A DNA stretch of 64,000 bases from Armigeres subalbatus (Eukaryota; Arthropoda; Insecta; Diptera; Culicidae), in the NCBI RefSeq assembly GCF_024139115.2, contig NC_085141.1, positions 32,007,242-32,071,241 on the forward strand, read 5' to 3'. Of the stretch, positions 1 through 11,288 are shown piece after piece. The notes beneath the pieces were generated by a model. It was not told where the DNA came from. It ran no database searches and worked only from the letters and a program-made list of their open reading frames with translations. The translations under genes and the position numbers were made by a program. Each line of letters starts with the position of its first letter. The first letter of the stretch is position 1.

Positions 1-249
1 GACCTTCCTTCTGCCAAGCTCCCGTATGACGCAATGAGAAAACAGAACTGTGCAATAAAAATCCTATTCGACTAAATGCTGATATCATATTAGAGATTTG
101 GAGACAGTACTCGTCGATAGCAAATCCTTCCGCACGCGATGGCATATGAGCAAGTCAAACCACCTTCCTTTTGCCAGTGGAGATATATCAGCTTCCACAC
201 TGATATTCTTCCCTCCCCCTTCATACGGGAGCTTGGCAGAAGGAAGGTC
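1..249. mobile_element. inverted-repeat element cut by the window edge
   Basis: Bases 1-29 are the exact reverse complement of bases 221-249, giving 29-bp arms around about 190 bp of spacer. This is the structure of a MITE or foldback element. The left arm touches the window edge, so the true terminus and target duplication cannot be seen. No protein is supported in the spacer; the short open frames there run through the repeat. Confidence 0.6.
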
Positions 250-2330
250 GTGCGATATATGCCATCACAAATATTGCCCTCCGCTCGCTTTCAAATCGAC
301 TTCTATAAAAACATTCTTCATGCCTGCCGTATCCTAACGGAACTATCAATTCTATACTTTCGCCTCTAATGCTATCATGAACATGTACGTCCAAGTTTGG
401 AAGATGATATTAGCATTTCCATATCATAATAAGAGAATGTTGTCCGAGGTACCCACTGAGACCAGCGAAAATGTACATGTACCCTAGGTTGAGAACCACT
501 GCAATAGGAACTTATAGAGTATGTCCAAGAAAAAAATCATAAGAGAATTCTGGACGGAACTATTGCCGAAATACCAGGATGAAATGCAGGAAGAATTCCA
601 AGGGGAACTTCTAAAGAAACTCCTGGAAAATTTTCAAAAGGAGACCCTTTAATAAACTGCTGGGGACATACCAGAAGGAAAAGACATAACAGAAAACAGA
701 CGTTGAAGTCACACTCACTATGTTTTGAGTGACTTTGCACTGGTAATTTTGTAATCGTTTGTAATGTCGCCGTGCTGATTCAGCGTTAGTATCATAAAAA
801 AATGCCACTGTGCGCTACAGTCGTTTTGCATGCAAGAATAAACCAGCGCCATCGTGTTGTCAAAATGAGATTTTGAGTTGCAATATCGACGTCACGTCGG
901 TAGTGTTGTGAATCGTCTTGATTGTTTTCACGTGTTCTGCAAGAAATTTTGTTCGCCCCATGTCCCCATGTTTGTTCTCTGTGGGAAAGCCTTCAAGAAT
1001 ATCAACAGAAGCTTATGGAAGAATTTTAGAAAAAAAAAACCTTGGATGAATTTCTGGAGAAACTACAAAAGGATCAGCTGGATGATGAAACTTTGCTTCC
1101 CAGATGAAACTTTCAGAAGATACTGCTGAGAGAATACCAGAAGAAATCACAAAATCCGGGAATTTTCAAAATTATTTTCATTTGAATTTCCAAAATGATT
1201 TTTTTTCAGACAATTTTCCGAAGAAACTGAATGAATTTCCGGAAGAGTTTAAGTGTACCTACTTCACATGGTCCATATTACCCACACCATACCGTGTCCG
1301 CTTTACCCCGCCATGATCCAATGTCTTAAAAAAATATCAAAAAATCGAATTTTGAGATAAATCATCAATTCAACCCGTACACAATCTTTGGATATACTAA
1401 GTTTGATCTTCTCGAGGATCATGCGGATTGGTTTTGCCGATTTCTGTTTTAAAAGCTTAAATACTGCACATCAAAAACTACATCACCATGGCATTTCAGC
1501 CATAGCTTACACAAAATCTTTTATAAACAGAATAGTTTTCATTATTTGAATGTAGTAAAACATGTTGCACTCATAATTTGAAGCAAGCAATAAGATCCAC
1601 TTGATGGAGTGCCAAATTTGTAACGATTTAACTCAAACGGGACCCATGTCTGTTTTACCCACCCTGTCCATTTTACCCCCACCTCCCCTAGTCCTAAACT
1701 ATTTAGGTGAAACGACATTTAACTTCTTAGTCTATCCAAAGATTGTGTACGGCCTCCCTCCCCTGAGGCGTTACGTAATTTTTGAACAGACCCTTAGACT
1801 AGCGAAGCGATTAAAGTGCAGCCTGTCCAGTACACAAAATGATGTATACTGCACAGGCCACTCCGTCTTTACTCTGACTGAGAAAATTATAATTAATAAT
1901 AGAGTAGAGTGGGGCAAGAGTGCGCGTGGAGTAAGAGTACGTTTCCGATTTTTTTTTAAGTAATAAAGAAAGATAAATTAGCAGCACTCCATCAGTTTGA
2001 CAGGTATTCTGGCCAACTATTATCATGTGTAATTGTGAACGATTTGAATAAACAACAAGGGAGACATATAGTTAGATAACTTTTTGGTCATTTTGCTAAA
2101 AATAATTGTGTTTTCGCAACTAGTATTCCATTACCATATATACGTTCAATCAGGTGAACATTATACCACTTCGATAACCTATTGTATAGAGCACTTTATG
2201 GTGCAGAACACCAATCCGGTTGGTGTCATGTCCGATGTCATGAAATAGAAAAATAAATAGAATTTTACAGAGCTTTCGAGCAAACCTCAAGTGTTTTTTT
2301 TTTCAACTTGACACATAACTGCATTGTAAA
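250..2330. other. AT-rich non-coding stretch with decayed repeats
   Basis: No convincing gene. At 540-660 and about 980-1250 there are decayed units like the 24-bp minisatellite found intact at 11.4-12.6 kb (gaattcc/ggaactt blocks). Around 1290-1320 and 1630-1690 are short motifs of the type 'gtccattttaccccc' facing each other, possibly a worn inverted-repeat element. At 1904-1925 there is an isolated 'tagagtggggcaagag' motif. The short open frames have no recognisable domains. Confidence 0.5.
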
Positions 2331-2416
2331 CTGTCTTTATTGAATAATTTATTAAAAAAAAATACCGCATGCATACACTTCAAAAACAGGTTTACAAAAT
2401 AGTCAAAATTTACTTT

Positions 2417-3196
2417 TCAATTCATAGCCTGAGACGGCCGTTGCATATATTTCTTCACAATGCCGTAGAATAACACAAGCAGCCCTATTAGTGCCACCAA
2501 GGAGTACGCGATGATATTTACTGAGATCGAGTATTGCGGCTTTTCAAAGAATCCATTGATATGTTTTGCAAGTGGAACTATATCCGACTCTAGAATCGTA
2601 CACGACATCTTCCAGTCGGTTGATATTTTTTCTTCGTAATCCTCGCATCGACGCTGACTGAGGCTGACATTTAATCTAGCAATGTGCGGTCTACGTGGCA
2701 GCGGTTCAAGCACTATAATTGATTTTTCCCTACACAAATTCACGTAAATACGTTTTTCGTCGCCTTTGGTCATCTGTACGGAGACCCAATCATCATCGAA
2801 TGCACTAAAATAGGATGCATTTGCATCGAGATCCATTGAATTAATTGTCCTCATCAGGAGAATGGTCGGGGTCGAAGGAACCGATGCCAGCAGGGCTCCA
2901 ACGCAAGTGGGATTTGCGTTACAGGAATACATGACTAGGGATACTCGGGGGGTTAGCGGTCTGAAATTAAACGATAATGCGCTGTCAGAATGCACGAAAC
3001 GAGCGAAACGGAAAACACCAAGCTGTCTATCGGTATAGCGTTCAAGTGCGGAGGGATTTTGGATAGTCATTTTGTAATTCTTATCATAGAAGCGGAATTT
3101 TGTAACGAAGCGTTTCGACGCTGGAGAGCAGGCCGAATCGGCGCTTGCAGTTGAAAGTGAAGAAAGAATCAAACAGAGCAACCACCACATTAACAT
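2417..3196 (-). CDS. putative secreted/type I membrane protein, paralogue A (unknown family)
   Basis: A single-exon open frame of 259 residues. Residues 1-20 form a hydrophobic signal peptide (MLMWWLLCLILSS, then a small-residue cleavage region around ASA-DS). The ectodomain of about 205 residues contains Cys at CSP, YSCNANPTC, NLC, RRC and SC, and N-glycosylation sequons (NAS, NVS). One transmembrane helix lies at about 228-245 (AYSLVALIGLLVLFYG), followed by a short basic tail (VKKYMQR), which predicts an extracellular or luminal N-terminus and a single-pass anchor. A paralogue at 14140-14922 shares the full length, including the blocks DRQLGVFRFARFV, SCNANPTCVGALL and DDWVSVQ, so selection on the protein is likely. 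The start aligns with the internal Met of the paralogue. Two AATAAA signals on the minus strand lie 65-80 bases past the stop (TTTATT at 2337 and 2348). I do not recognise the family and assign no function. It could be a decaying duplicate, but it has no internal stops. Confidence 0.75.
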   Translation of the reverse strand: MLMWWLLCLILSSLSTASADSACSPASKRFVTKFRFYDKNYKMTIQNPSALERYTDRQLGVFRFARFVHSDSALSFNFRPLTPRVSLVMYSCNANPTCVGALLASVPSTPTILLMRTINSMDLDANASYFSAFDDDWVSVQMTKGDEKRIYVNLCREKSIIVLEPLPRRPHIARLNVSLSQRRCEDYEEKISTDWKMSCTILESDIVPLAKHINGFFEKPQYSISVNIIAYSLVALIGLLVLFYGIVKKYMQRPSQAMN

Positions 3197-3658
3197 TTCT
3201 CGGAGATTTACGAGCTCGAATAATGTAGGCTAAGGAAATCAACCACGAGTTATATTTTCACAAGTAATGATAACTAAAGCCGAGAATTGGACAAAAATGT
3301 CAGCAGCCTTAATTGGAGGGTGATTTTGTCAATTTGGAACCATTTTAATAGAGCAAATATCTAATGTGCAGCATTTATTATCAATCTAAATCCTATATGT
3401 GTGTATCTGTAGATCTGATTGAGGAAACTGATGATGGGCATTGCACAAGGGTTGAAATAGAAATGTTCGATAACCGAAAATTGAAGAATTGAAATGATAA
3501 ACGTAGAATACAAAAAAAATCTGTAACACCTGCTACATTGAAGTAAAGATTTTCATTGGTATTTTTTCCAATTTTTAGGAGTCAAAATGGGGTCAATTTT
3601 CATATTTGTTTGGAAATTTGCTCGAAAGCAACGAAAAAAAATTGCTTTTATTTTGTTA
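3197..3658. promoter_or_regulatory. upstream region of paralogue A, partly shared with paralogue B
   Basis: The DNA just 5' of the gene resembles the DNA upstream of the paralogue at 14940-15060: both have an 'aaccaaccac/aatcaaccac' block and an 'aaatgtcagca(g/a)cc' block at similar spacing. This indicates that the duplication included 5' flanking DNA. A TATA-like 'aaatataact' reads on the minus strand near 3249-3258, about 55 bases before the ATG. That is suggestive only. Confidence 0.3.
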
Positions 3659-4014
3659 GGCCGCTACTGTGCCGAGATCTACTGTGATATGCTGCTGTGC
3701 AGAATCCACGCAGAATCTATTTTTAGATTAATTATCCATTAATCCATTCATTCCATTAATTATTATTGTTGTCGTTGTCAGTACATTGTGTCCGTTTGGC
3801 CATGTCGTATATCCAATGATTGTTGCATTGTTCGGTTGGCATTTATCCGGGTAACGTGACGGCAGACGTGACAGTAAGGCGCGTACCACAGAACACCACC
3901 GTATGGGCTGCGGATACTACGATTGACGAGGTTGTGGTGGAGGGGCTGGGAATCGAACCCATGACCATCCGCTTTTAAGGCGAACGTGTAGCTAACAACG
4001 CTACGGAACCCCCA
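3659..4014 (-). mobile_element. tRNA-derived SINE (same family as 7637-8072)
   Basis: Read on the minus strand, the element begins with a tRNA-like head: A-box-like 'tagcgttgttagctacacg', an anticodon-like hairpin 'ttcgccttaaaagcg', and a B box 'gggttcgattccc' (seen on + as gggaatcgaaccc at about 3950). A body of about 280 bases follows, matching the copy at 7637-8072, including the conserved 'ttctgcgtggattctgtgc' stretch near the 3' part. It sits upstream of paralogue A and has no counterpart upstream of paralogue B. Confidence 0.75.
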
Positions 4015-5225
4015 CTAAAAAAACTGTTCGTCAGAACATTCTCATTCAACCATGAAAAAGGAAAAATATAATGTTTTTTTAGTGGAAATTTAGATGAAAT
4101 TTGTAGAAAGAATAAGTAAAGCCCATGTGTATTTTGATGCTTCGAATATTTTGACCCTATTTCAGGAATAATGGATCCAATTGCGCTAGTATTAGCAATG
4201 ATGTGGTGTACAACGTGAATGAATACCACTGATACTCATGTTTTCATCCAATGATGCTTTTAAAATTCCTATCCAGGATTCACAATTTTCGACGTATTTA
4301 TATGATCTTTCCACATGCGAAAATCACGAGTCAAGTTGAGTAAATCGTGAAAACTCTTAATTCTAGTCGCATAGAAATTTTGCATGGGCAGTTCACTACG
4401 CGCATTTTCACCTATTATGCAGTACCACGTCTGTTGGGTCAACTAGTTTCTCAAAACTCCTTAGGATTCTTCAAACTTCAACTTCTTGAATTTTAGTATG
4501 AACTTATTCATTCCTTCAGTATATTCTATAGTAATTCCTTCAAAAATATCTTCTGATTAAGCCCATCGTGAAATCCTTACGAAATTGTTTCAAGAATTCA
4601 CCCAAAAAATTCTACAGTTATTCAACCAGGATTTTCTTTTAAAATTACTGCCGGATTTTCTTCAACTCTTTCGTATTTTTGTTTTGAGAATAATTCCAGG
4701 AAGCCCATTGAGAAATTATTGAGAATTTTTTCCAAAAATTATCCATGAAGTTGAAATTATCAAAGTATTCTTGAAGTAAATTCCGCGGAAATTTTTGGAA
4801 GGAATTTCTGCAAATATTTCAGTGGGAATTACTGGGAGAACTCCAATTAAATAATTTCCAGAGATATTTTCGTGTGTATTCCAGAGGAATTGCTGAAGGA
4901 ATTACTGAAGAATTCCAAAACTATTCTCCTGAGGCTTCTTGGAGGAATGTTTTGGGAAATACCTGGAGGGATTTTCGGATTAATTCGCGATGGAATAGCC
5001 ATAAGCACATCTAGAAAAACTCCCAGAGATATTTCCGGAAGAATCCCCGGCGCAAGTGGGAGATGCGTTAAAAATTCTATGTGAGATTTGAAAGGAGGAG
5101 TTCAGTGGGCATTTATGTAGAGTTCTCATAAAAAAATATGAAGAGTTTTACAGAAGAGTTACGACTGGAAGATTTTGTGTTTTAATGTGTGGCTTTCTCA
5201 GTCTAATTTAGTCAAAATAATTAGT
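4015..5225. other. non-coding; old duplication DNA and decayed minisatellite
   Basis: 4080-4260 contains 'taaagcccatgtgtattttgat' and 'aaaattcctatcc' blocks that recur in order upstream of paralogue B (15070-15240), so the gene duplication probably reached this far. From about 4440 to 5090 the sequence is a run of degenerate 'gaattcc/ttccagga' units like the 24-bp minisatellite. No gene is seen. Confidence 0.45.
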
Positions 5226-5284
5226 TTTGTTTTGCCCGACGTTTCGGCCTGCATATTGAGGTGCCAATGGATACTAGATACTTA

Positions 5285-5510
5285 TGAAAGGCTTTTCCCA
5301 CGCACTATATTTAATGCATATGCTGACGATATCTCTATGTTTTTCGACAATGAAACCAGTCTCACGCAAGTAGTCGCAATCTTCAAAGACTTTGGATCAA
5401 CTTCAGGTGCAATATTAAATAAACAGAAAACAGTTGCTGTGATGATAGGCAACATCAACCTAACAGCAGAGACGGAGTGGCTGCCCATCGTCTCTTTAAA
5501 AGAAGGCGTG
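5285..5510 (+). pseudogene. L1-like LINE reverse transcriptase fragment (palm)
   Basis: The open frame contains an AYADDISMF block, the catalytic YxDD box of non-LTR reverse transcriptases. It is followed after about 25 residues by SGAILNKQKT, the typical L1-type 'SGAKLNKxKT' motif. Only about 75 residues of the roughly 250-residue RT domain are present. The frame then runs into the 52-bp tandem repeat and stops. It has the same orientation and class as the LINE C-terminal piece at 9483-10279, so the two are probably parts of one element separated by later insertion. Non-functional. Confidence 0.7.
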
Positions 5511-6275
5511 TTGCCGGATTATAACAATGAAGGATGAGATCCCTTCTTTAAAAGTAGGTGCTTGCCCGGATTAAGGTCATGGTGGATCCGATCCATTCTT
5601 TAAAGGTAGGCACTTGCATGGATTATGGCAATGGATGATGTGATCCCTTCTTTAAAAGTAGGCACTTTCCCGGATTATGACAATGGTTGATGTGATTCCT
5701 TCTTTATAAGAAGGCGCTTGCCCGGATTGAGGCAATGGTGGATATGATTCCTTCTTTAAAAGAAGGCGCTTGCCCGGATTGAGGCAATGGTGGATGTGAT
5801 CCCTTCTTTAAAAGTAGGCACTTGCCCGGATTATGATAATGGTTGATGTGATTCCTTCTTTAAAAGAAGACGCTTGCCGGGATTATGACAATGGTGGACG
5901 TGATTCCTTTTTTAAAAGAAGGTGCTTGCCCATATTGAGGCAATGGTGGATGTGATCCCTTCTTTAAAAGAAGGTGCTGCCCGGATTGAGGCAATGGTGG
6001 ATGTGATCCCTTCTTTAAAAATAGGCGCTTGCACGGATTATGGCAATGGAGGATTTGATTTGTTCTTTAAAAATAGGCGCTTGTTCGGATTGAAGCAATA
6101 GTGGATGTAATCCCTTCTTTAAAAGTAGGTGTGTGGCCTGAATTGTGGCAATGCAATGGTGGATGTGATCCCTTCTTTAAAAGTAGGCCCTGCCCGGATT
6201 ATGGCAATGGTAGATGTGACTCCTTCTTTATAAGTATGCGCTTGTCGGGAATAAATCAATGGTAGATGTGATCTC
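5490..6275. repeat. 52-bp minisatellite, about 15 units
   Basis: Units carry 'ccttctttaaaagtaggcgcttgcccggatt' followed by 'gcaatggtggatgtgat'. The first five unit starts that I measured are exactly 52 bases apart. Units differ by substitutions and small indels, so the array is not newly made. Related, more decayed units lie at 9030-9190. Confidence 0.9.
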
Positions 6276-7636
6276 TTCCCCGAAACGCACAAGTCAGATT
6301 GATTTGGTTGCAATAACTAATATGTGACTTGATTGGTTTTAGTAACTCGTCTACGCAAAGTGTGTTGCTTGAGTTTTGACGTAAACTACGTCTAAGGGGA
6401 AGACTCGGGTACAGGGTGACAAATGAAAATTTCCAAATTCGAGACCGTCACGAAATCATGTAAGATTTCAAACGTTAATAGCTCCTTTATTTTTCAATGG
6501 ATTTTCGAGATTTTATTATCAATCGAATCGGAAACTCTCCAGCAATTTTGTAAGCCCAGTGGAACTATTGATTATCAATGTAAAACCATTGAAAATTCTA
6601 ATTATTTACCAACCCAGTCAAATTTCAGAGTTTCGTTACGACCGCCGTCTGGTGCCGTTGGTTCTTGCGCTCTACTTTTGTGCGGTGATTCGCACAAAAA
6701 GTACAACAATAGCAATGACCGCGGTCGGAGCAAAAAAGTAGTGTTTATGAAAAAGTGCTACAGATGCTGGACATGTTGATGTAAGCAAGAGGTGATCATT
6801 AAAATTGATTATTAACTATAAACTAGATTATTCTACTATTTAGGCAGCACCCCTTTTAAATAACAGTTCAAAAATCACACAACAGTCGGAGAAAGGAAAG
6901 GCATCATCACCACAGCGGAATAATAAATTTGGGGTTTTTAAATGAAAATTTTAAATTGTCATATCCAACCATTTTCATATATTGAGTTACGCTAATTTCG
7001 AAACAAAAATGAATTGGTGTGAGATCGAACATGATTTGCGGAAAAACTACACATTACACGCGGCAAAAACGTTTACCAAAACGAACCTCGCTACCTCCCG
7101 ACCCCATATATCCAACATCCCATCCCAATGGTTACTCTTGGAAGTGCAGATGACTCGTCGACCTCTATTAATAAGAGTATCGCGTCAACATATGGCACCA
7201 GTTGCCTTTATAGAACTTCCTGATTTTTAGCAGATTTGGTAGTAATTTGACTTAGCACGCGCGGTTTGAAGTTTGAGAATTACTATGAAAACAGTCACTT
7301 TTTTGGAAAACCGTTTTGCAATGTTGCTCATTGATATATAAAAATATCTGAGTACGTTGGCAAATTTAGCGAGCGAAACAATTTGCTGCTTGCAAGAAAA
7401 ATTATTAAGGAAATACTAAACCGTTGGAAATTCAATTGAGCACGTAAAAGAATAACATATCAATAAAAAGCATTTTTATTTTCATTATAACTTTGCGTAC
7501 GAAATCGATCGGTTCGCAACATCAACCGTCTTAAAGATTATGAAATATTCTTCGAAGTCTTCGGGTTGATTATATTCAGGCGGCGTTCCTCCTGTGCCGG
7601 ACACATACGCAATTTGAAAACTCTACCTATCCGGAT
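6276..7636. other. AT-rich spacer without a supported gene
   Basis: Contains a block at 6420-6600 ('gagaccgtcacgaaatcatg', 'aatggattttcgag', 'gattatcaat') that recurs in diverged form at 18360-18550, so it is part of a dispersed repeat. The 118-residue and 82-residue open frames here have no recognisable domain, and the first runs through that repeat. Nothing else is supported. Confidence 0.45.
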
Positions 7637-8072
7637 CAGGGGTCCCGTAGTGTAGTTGGCTACACGTTCGCCTTATAAGCGAATGGTCATGGGTTCGATT
7701 CCCAGCCCCTCCACAAAACCCTTGTCAGTCGCCGGAAGCGCAGTTTGTACGGTGGAGTTTTGGGAGACACGCCTAACCGACACGGCTGCCTGATGACGAC
7801 TGGCAAAACTGTTCTTCTCGGAGGCATTCCTCCAACGATCCTCGATAAATGGCAACCGGACAAAGCAACGATCATTGGATACACAATACGGACAAATGGA
7901 CACAATGGACTCACGATGCGATGAACTGGCAAACGACAACAATAACGAATTAGGGATATCTAAAAATAGATTCTGTGTGGATTCTGTGCAGCAGAATACC
8001 ACAGTAGGTCACAACACAGTAGCGGTTAAGAACACAGAGTGCCTACCAAATAAATATACGAATAAAATAAAA
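7637..8072 (+). mobile_element. tRNA-derived SINE with 10-bp target duplication
   Basis: The head at 7639-7716 is tRNA-like: A-box-like 'tagtgtagttggctacacg', an anticodon arm 'ttcgccttataagcgaa' and a B box 'gggttcgattccc'. The acceptor ends do not pair, so it is not a working tRNA gene. A body of about 330 bases and an A-rich 'aataaaataaaa' tail follow. The element is bracketed by the direct repeat 'ctatccggat' at 7627-7636 and 8073-8082. The second copy, at 3659-4014, confirms the family. Confidence 0.85.
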
Positions 8073-8098
8073 CTATCCGGATTATGTTTTCTTTTATA

Positions 8099-8271
8099 GG
8101 GGGAATGACGGCTTTGGCAGGTTTTGTTCTATTATTGGCTCAACTAGGCTCAAATTTGACCTAAGCATTCTTTGCATATCAAAGAATATTGTGGCCAAAT
8201 TTCATAAAATTTGGTCGACAAAAACCCCCTGCCAATAATAGAACAAAACCTGCCAAAGCCGTTTTTCCCCC
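8099..8271. mobile_element. 173-bp MITE, TA target site
   Basis: Terminal inverted repeats of about 40 bases: 'gggggaatgacggctttggc' at the left, its complement 'gccaaagccgtttttccccc' at the right, each extending to 'ttctattattgg'. Flanked by TA on both sides (8097-8098 and 8272-8273), the Tc1/mariner-type target. The interior has no coding capacity. A second copy, split by another element, lies at 23516-25184. Confidence 0.85.
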
Positions 8272-8273
8272 TA

Positions 8274-9330
8274 CCTTATACATAAAATATCTCTCCTACT
8301 ACCGGACAGTATTGCATCAAATGTTCAATTAGTGTTCAAATGTGACTAAGTTCCTGTTACATGAGTAAAGACATCATTCAGACATCATTCAAATTTTTTA
8401 TATCTTAATCAATATTCTCACCTTTTTGAATCTCCTCTACAATTTTTGTTTCTGCTAATTTCTGTGGCTTTCTCAGCAAGAAGAAACAATTGAATTGAAG
8501 TAAGTGTAATAAAACAGGTGTAAAAAATAGACAATTACATGGTACATCTAACAAATCATCATCATCAAAATTTTAAGCATTTTTATTCAATTTCAAATTT
8601 TGTACAAAGCTTAACACATGAAGATCTGATATCCCATGCCGTTAAAAGCGTTTCAATAGCTTCCTTTTGTTCTTAATAAGTTGAAGGAGAGAGCTCTGCA
8701 AGCATCGTTTTAAGAAGTGTCCGGTATTGGGAGGTGTCCTGCGCTGGGGGATCTCCCCCTAAATAGTTAATGAGCCGCCTCCCGAAACGATCTTTCACAT
8801 ACGGGGCGATTTTCATACAAACTTCAAACTGCTCGTACTCAGTTAAATTACAACCAATTCAGTTGAAAATTTAGGAGGTTCATCAAAACAGCAAATGTTA
8901 TCGTTCAAGCATAGGAGAGCGAAAAAGTCAAAATTTCAATCACTCTAAGCTCTAAGCAAATTAATTATTATCTTATGATCTGCTTTACGTAGTTTACGTC
9001 GGGCGGTCGTATCTTGTATATAACCCTTCTGATTTTTAAAGTTAGGCGCATACCCGGATTAAGGGAATGGTGGATTTGATCTGGTCTTACGGCGCATGCT
9101 CGGATTGAAGCAATGGTGGGCGAATCCCTGCTTTCAAAGTAGGCATGTGGCCGGAATAAGTCATTGATGGATGTGATCCCTCTCTCGGAAGTAATTCTGC
9201 CGTTTTGTTATTTCGTTCTTCCGAAAAGGTCTACCATCAATCTAAATTTATCAGAAAACAGCCTCGACCTACTTTATCTACGCTAAACATTACATAAAAT
9301 ATCCCTTTCGCTTTTACAGCTCGAAGTTAT
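8274..9330. other. non-coding spacer with decayed 52-bp repeat units
   Basis: No open frame of note. 9030-9190 holds two or three diverged units of the 52-bp minisatellite at 5490-6275 ('cccggattaagggaatggtggatttgatc', 'gtggccggaataagtcattgatggatgtgatccc'). The rest is AT-rich with no recognised feature. Confidence 0.45.
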
Positions 9331-9482
9331 GCCAAATGTCCGTTATGCCAAATGACCTCTTACAGTTCAAAATTATGCCAAATGTCCGTTATGCCAAATG
9401 ACCATTATGCCAAATGGCCTTTAAGCCAAATGACCTTATGCCAAATGGCGTTATGCCAAATGACTTTATGCCAAATGACCCA
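9331..9482. repeat. short tandem repeat 'atgccaaatgaccgtt'
   Basis: About ten imperfect units built on 'atgccaaatg(a/t)ccgtt' with variable spacing. It abuts the start of the LINE C-terminal piece, so it marks the right-hand limit of the insertion that splits the LINE. Confidence 0.8.
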
Positions 9483-10279
9483 GACCCAACTAAAGGATTT
9501 GCGACCAAAATTAGGACTGAAATAGGAAAATTTGCTTGGCATGGCCAAAGACTACAACGTGTAGCATTTTCCAATATAACTTGCCAAAAAATCGTGGTGG
9601 TCTAAACTTGCATTGCCCAGAAACAAAATCGAAGGCTCTTTTGCTTAACCGATTAATAAGCCTAAATCAGCAACTTCCGTTTCAAAGCAGCATCATGGAG
9701 AACCTCAATACTCCCATACCAGCCATGTTCAGTCACATAATCCTATTGAGGTCAGAACTACGTAATCTTCCGGATCAATTGAAGAACACTCCAACATCTG
9801 CGGGAATCTATCAACACTTTTTGACCCTCAAGCCGGATCCAGGTTTTGTTTCAGCAGAACATCGTGACTGTAAATCGGTATTTAAACACCTCCACAGCAA
9901 ATGCTTAACTTCATCTCAACGATCAGCGTGGTATATGATAATGCATAAGAAAATCAAGCATCGAGAGTTACTGTTCCAACGAGGCGTCGTAGATGATCTA
10001 TTCTGCGAGGCTTGTCCAGGAGAACCAGAAACTATGGTACACAAACTTTTCCGATGCGAACTTATCAGGAATATCTGGAGGCAAATTATAGGACAAGAGG
10101 CTGCTTTACAAAGACTTGAACCAGAAGATTTTGTGTATCCTAATTTTAGAACCTTAAGACGCACTTCTCAAACATTTATAATTGAAGCACTAGGGAAATA
10201 CTTCAGTTATGTAACAGAAACACATCCAGAAAATCTAAGATTAGAAATTTTTATATTTTACCTCCATGTGAATCATTAA
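9483..10279 (+). pseudogene. L1-like LINE C-terminal region with zf-RVT-type domain
   Basis: The translation opens with an FAWHGQR block, then GGLNLHCPETKSKALLLNR, both typical of the region after the RT thumb in L1-type LINEs. A frame change near 9590 joins the two frames. Further on, AWYMIMHKKIKHRELLFQRG, CEACPG, ETMVHKLFRCELIRNIW match the zinc-binding 'zf-RVT' module (CxxC...H...C). The stop at 10277-10279 is followed by an A-rich 3' end to about 10316. The endonuclease and most of the RT are absent. It is presumably the 3' part of the element whose RT palm lies at 5285-5510. Confidence 0.75.
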
Positions 10280-10318
10280 CTTAACGATAAAATAAAAAGT
10301 TTTACAAACAAAAAAATA

Positions 10319-11288
10319 GGACGTATGAAAAAAAAATGTCATCGAATTTCAAAAAACGACATTGCTCACAAGTTTCATTATCCATCAAGCAAGCTCCATC
10401 GGACATGATTTGGGGGTGCTCAAAATCTTGCTATTAAAATTATTTTTTTTTAAACTTTTGAGATCAGATATACGGAGAAAATTGTCAGATTGCTAGGCAA
10501 TGTTTATTACACTAAGGTTTATTTTTACGCGGTTATTATTACGCGGTACCGCATGAATTCAAAACACAACGTGTAAAGATCAAATCACAAAAAAATCAAA
10601 ATTTTGATAGCAAGATTTTGAGCACCCCTAATTCAGTCCGATGGAGCTCAAATCTTGCATAAGGGCATATTTTAGGGCTTAGAAAATGTTTGCGTAACGT
10701 CCGGTTTTCAAAATCGATTTTTGCCATAAGAAATGTTTCCAAAAGTCCCAAAACACTCGATTTTTTTTTTCAAAAAATTAATTCTCAAAGTTTCATGCGT
10801 TTTGAGTCCTTTGGCATCAAAAAACAAAAATTTCATGCTCGTTTGAAAAAAAGAAGTTTTGATTAATTTTGATCACCCCTAAATCATGTCCGATTTAGCT
10901 CAAATTTTGCATAGGGGATATTTTTGGCTACAAAAACGTACCGCGTATCGTCCGGTGTTAAAATTCGATGAAAAAATTTTCATCATTTGGAAAAAAATTC
11001 AAAGTTCCAAAAATGCCCTTAGAGAAAAAATCGATTCCTTCAAAAAAATTTTTTTTGTGTAGCATCAGATCTCGACGTTTCATGCATTTTAAGTCATTTG
11101 GCATCAAAAACAAAAATTCGAATTTCGACTTTTCCTTTGGTCCACCCTTGGGAAAATTTTCATGGGTAAAAATTTCAAAACTTTGATGAATTTTAGGTCC
11201 GATTGAGCTCAAATTTTGCATGGGGTCATAAAACTTGTGAGCAATGTCGTTTTTTTTTAATTCGAAAATGTCATTTTCATTGGCATCC
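10319..11288. mobile_element. foldback DNA element, about 970 bp
   Basis: The ends are complementary: left 'aatgtcatcgaatttcaaaa' and 'cgacattgctcacaagttt' (10334-10380), right 'aaacttgtgagcaatgtcg' and 'ttcgaaaatgtcatttt' (11230-11279). Inside, 'gggggtgctcaaaatcttgct' (10411-10433) faces 'agcaagattttgagcacccc' (10608-10627). The motif 'ccgat..agctcaaattttgcata' recurs several times. TA dinucleotides flank the proposed ends. A fragment of the family lies at 61070-61250. No protein is encoded. Confidence 0.65.

Noticed and set aside
7639..7716. Functional tRNA gene (anticodon TAT)
   Set aside because: Acceptor arms do not pair and a SINE body with target duplications follows; it is the head of a SINE.
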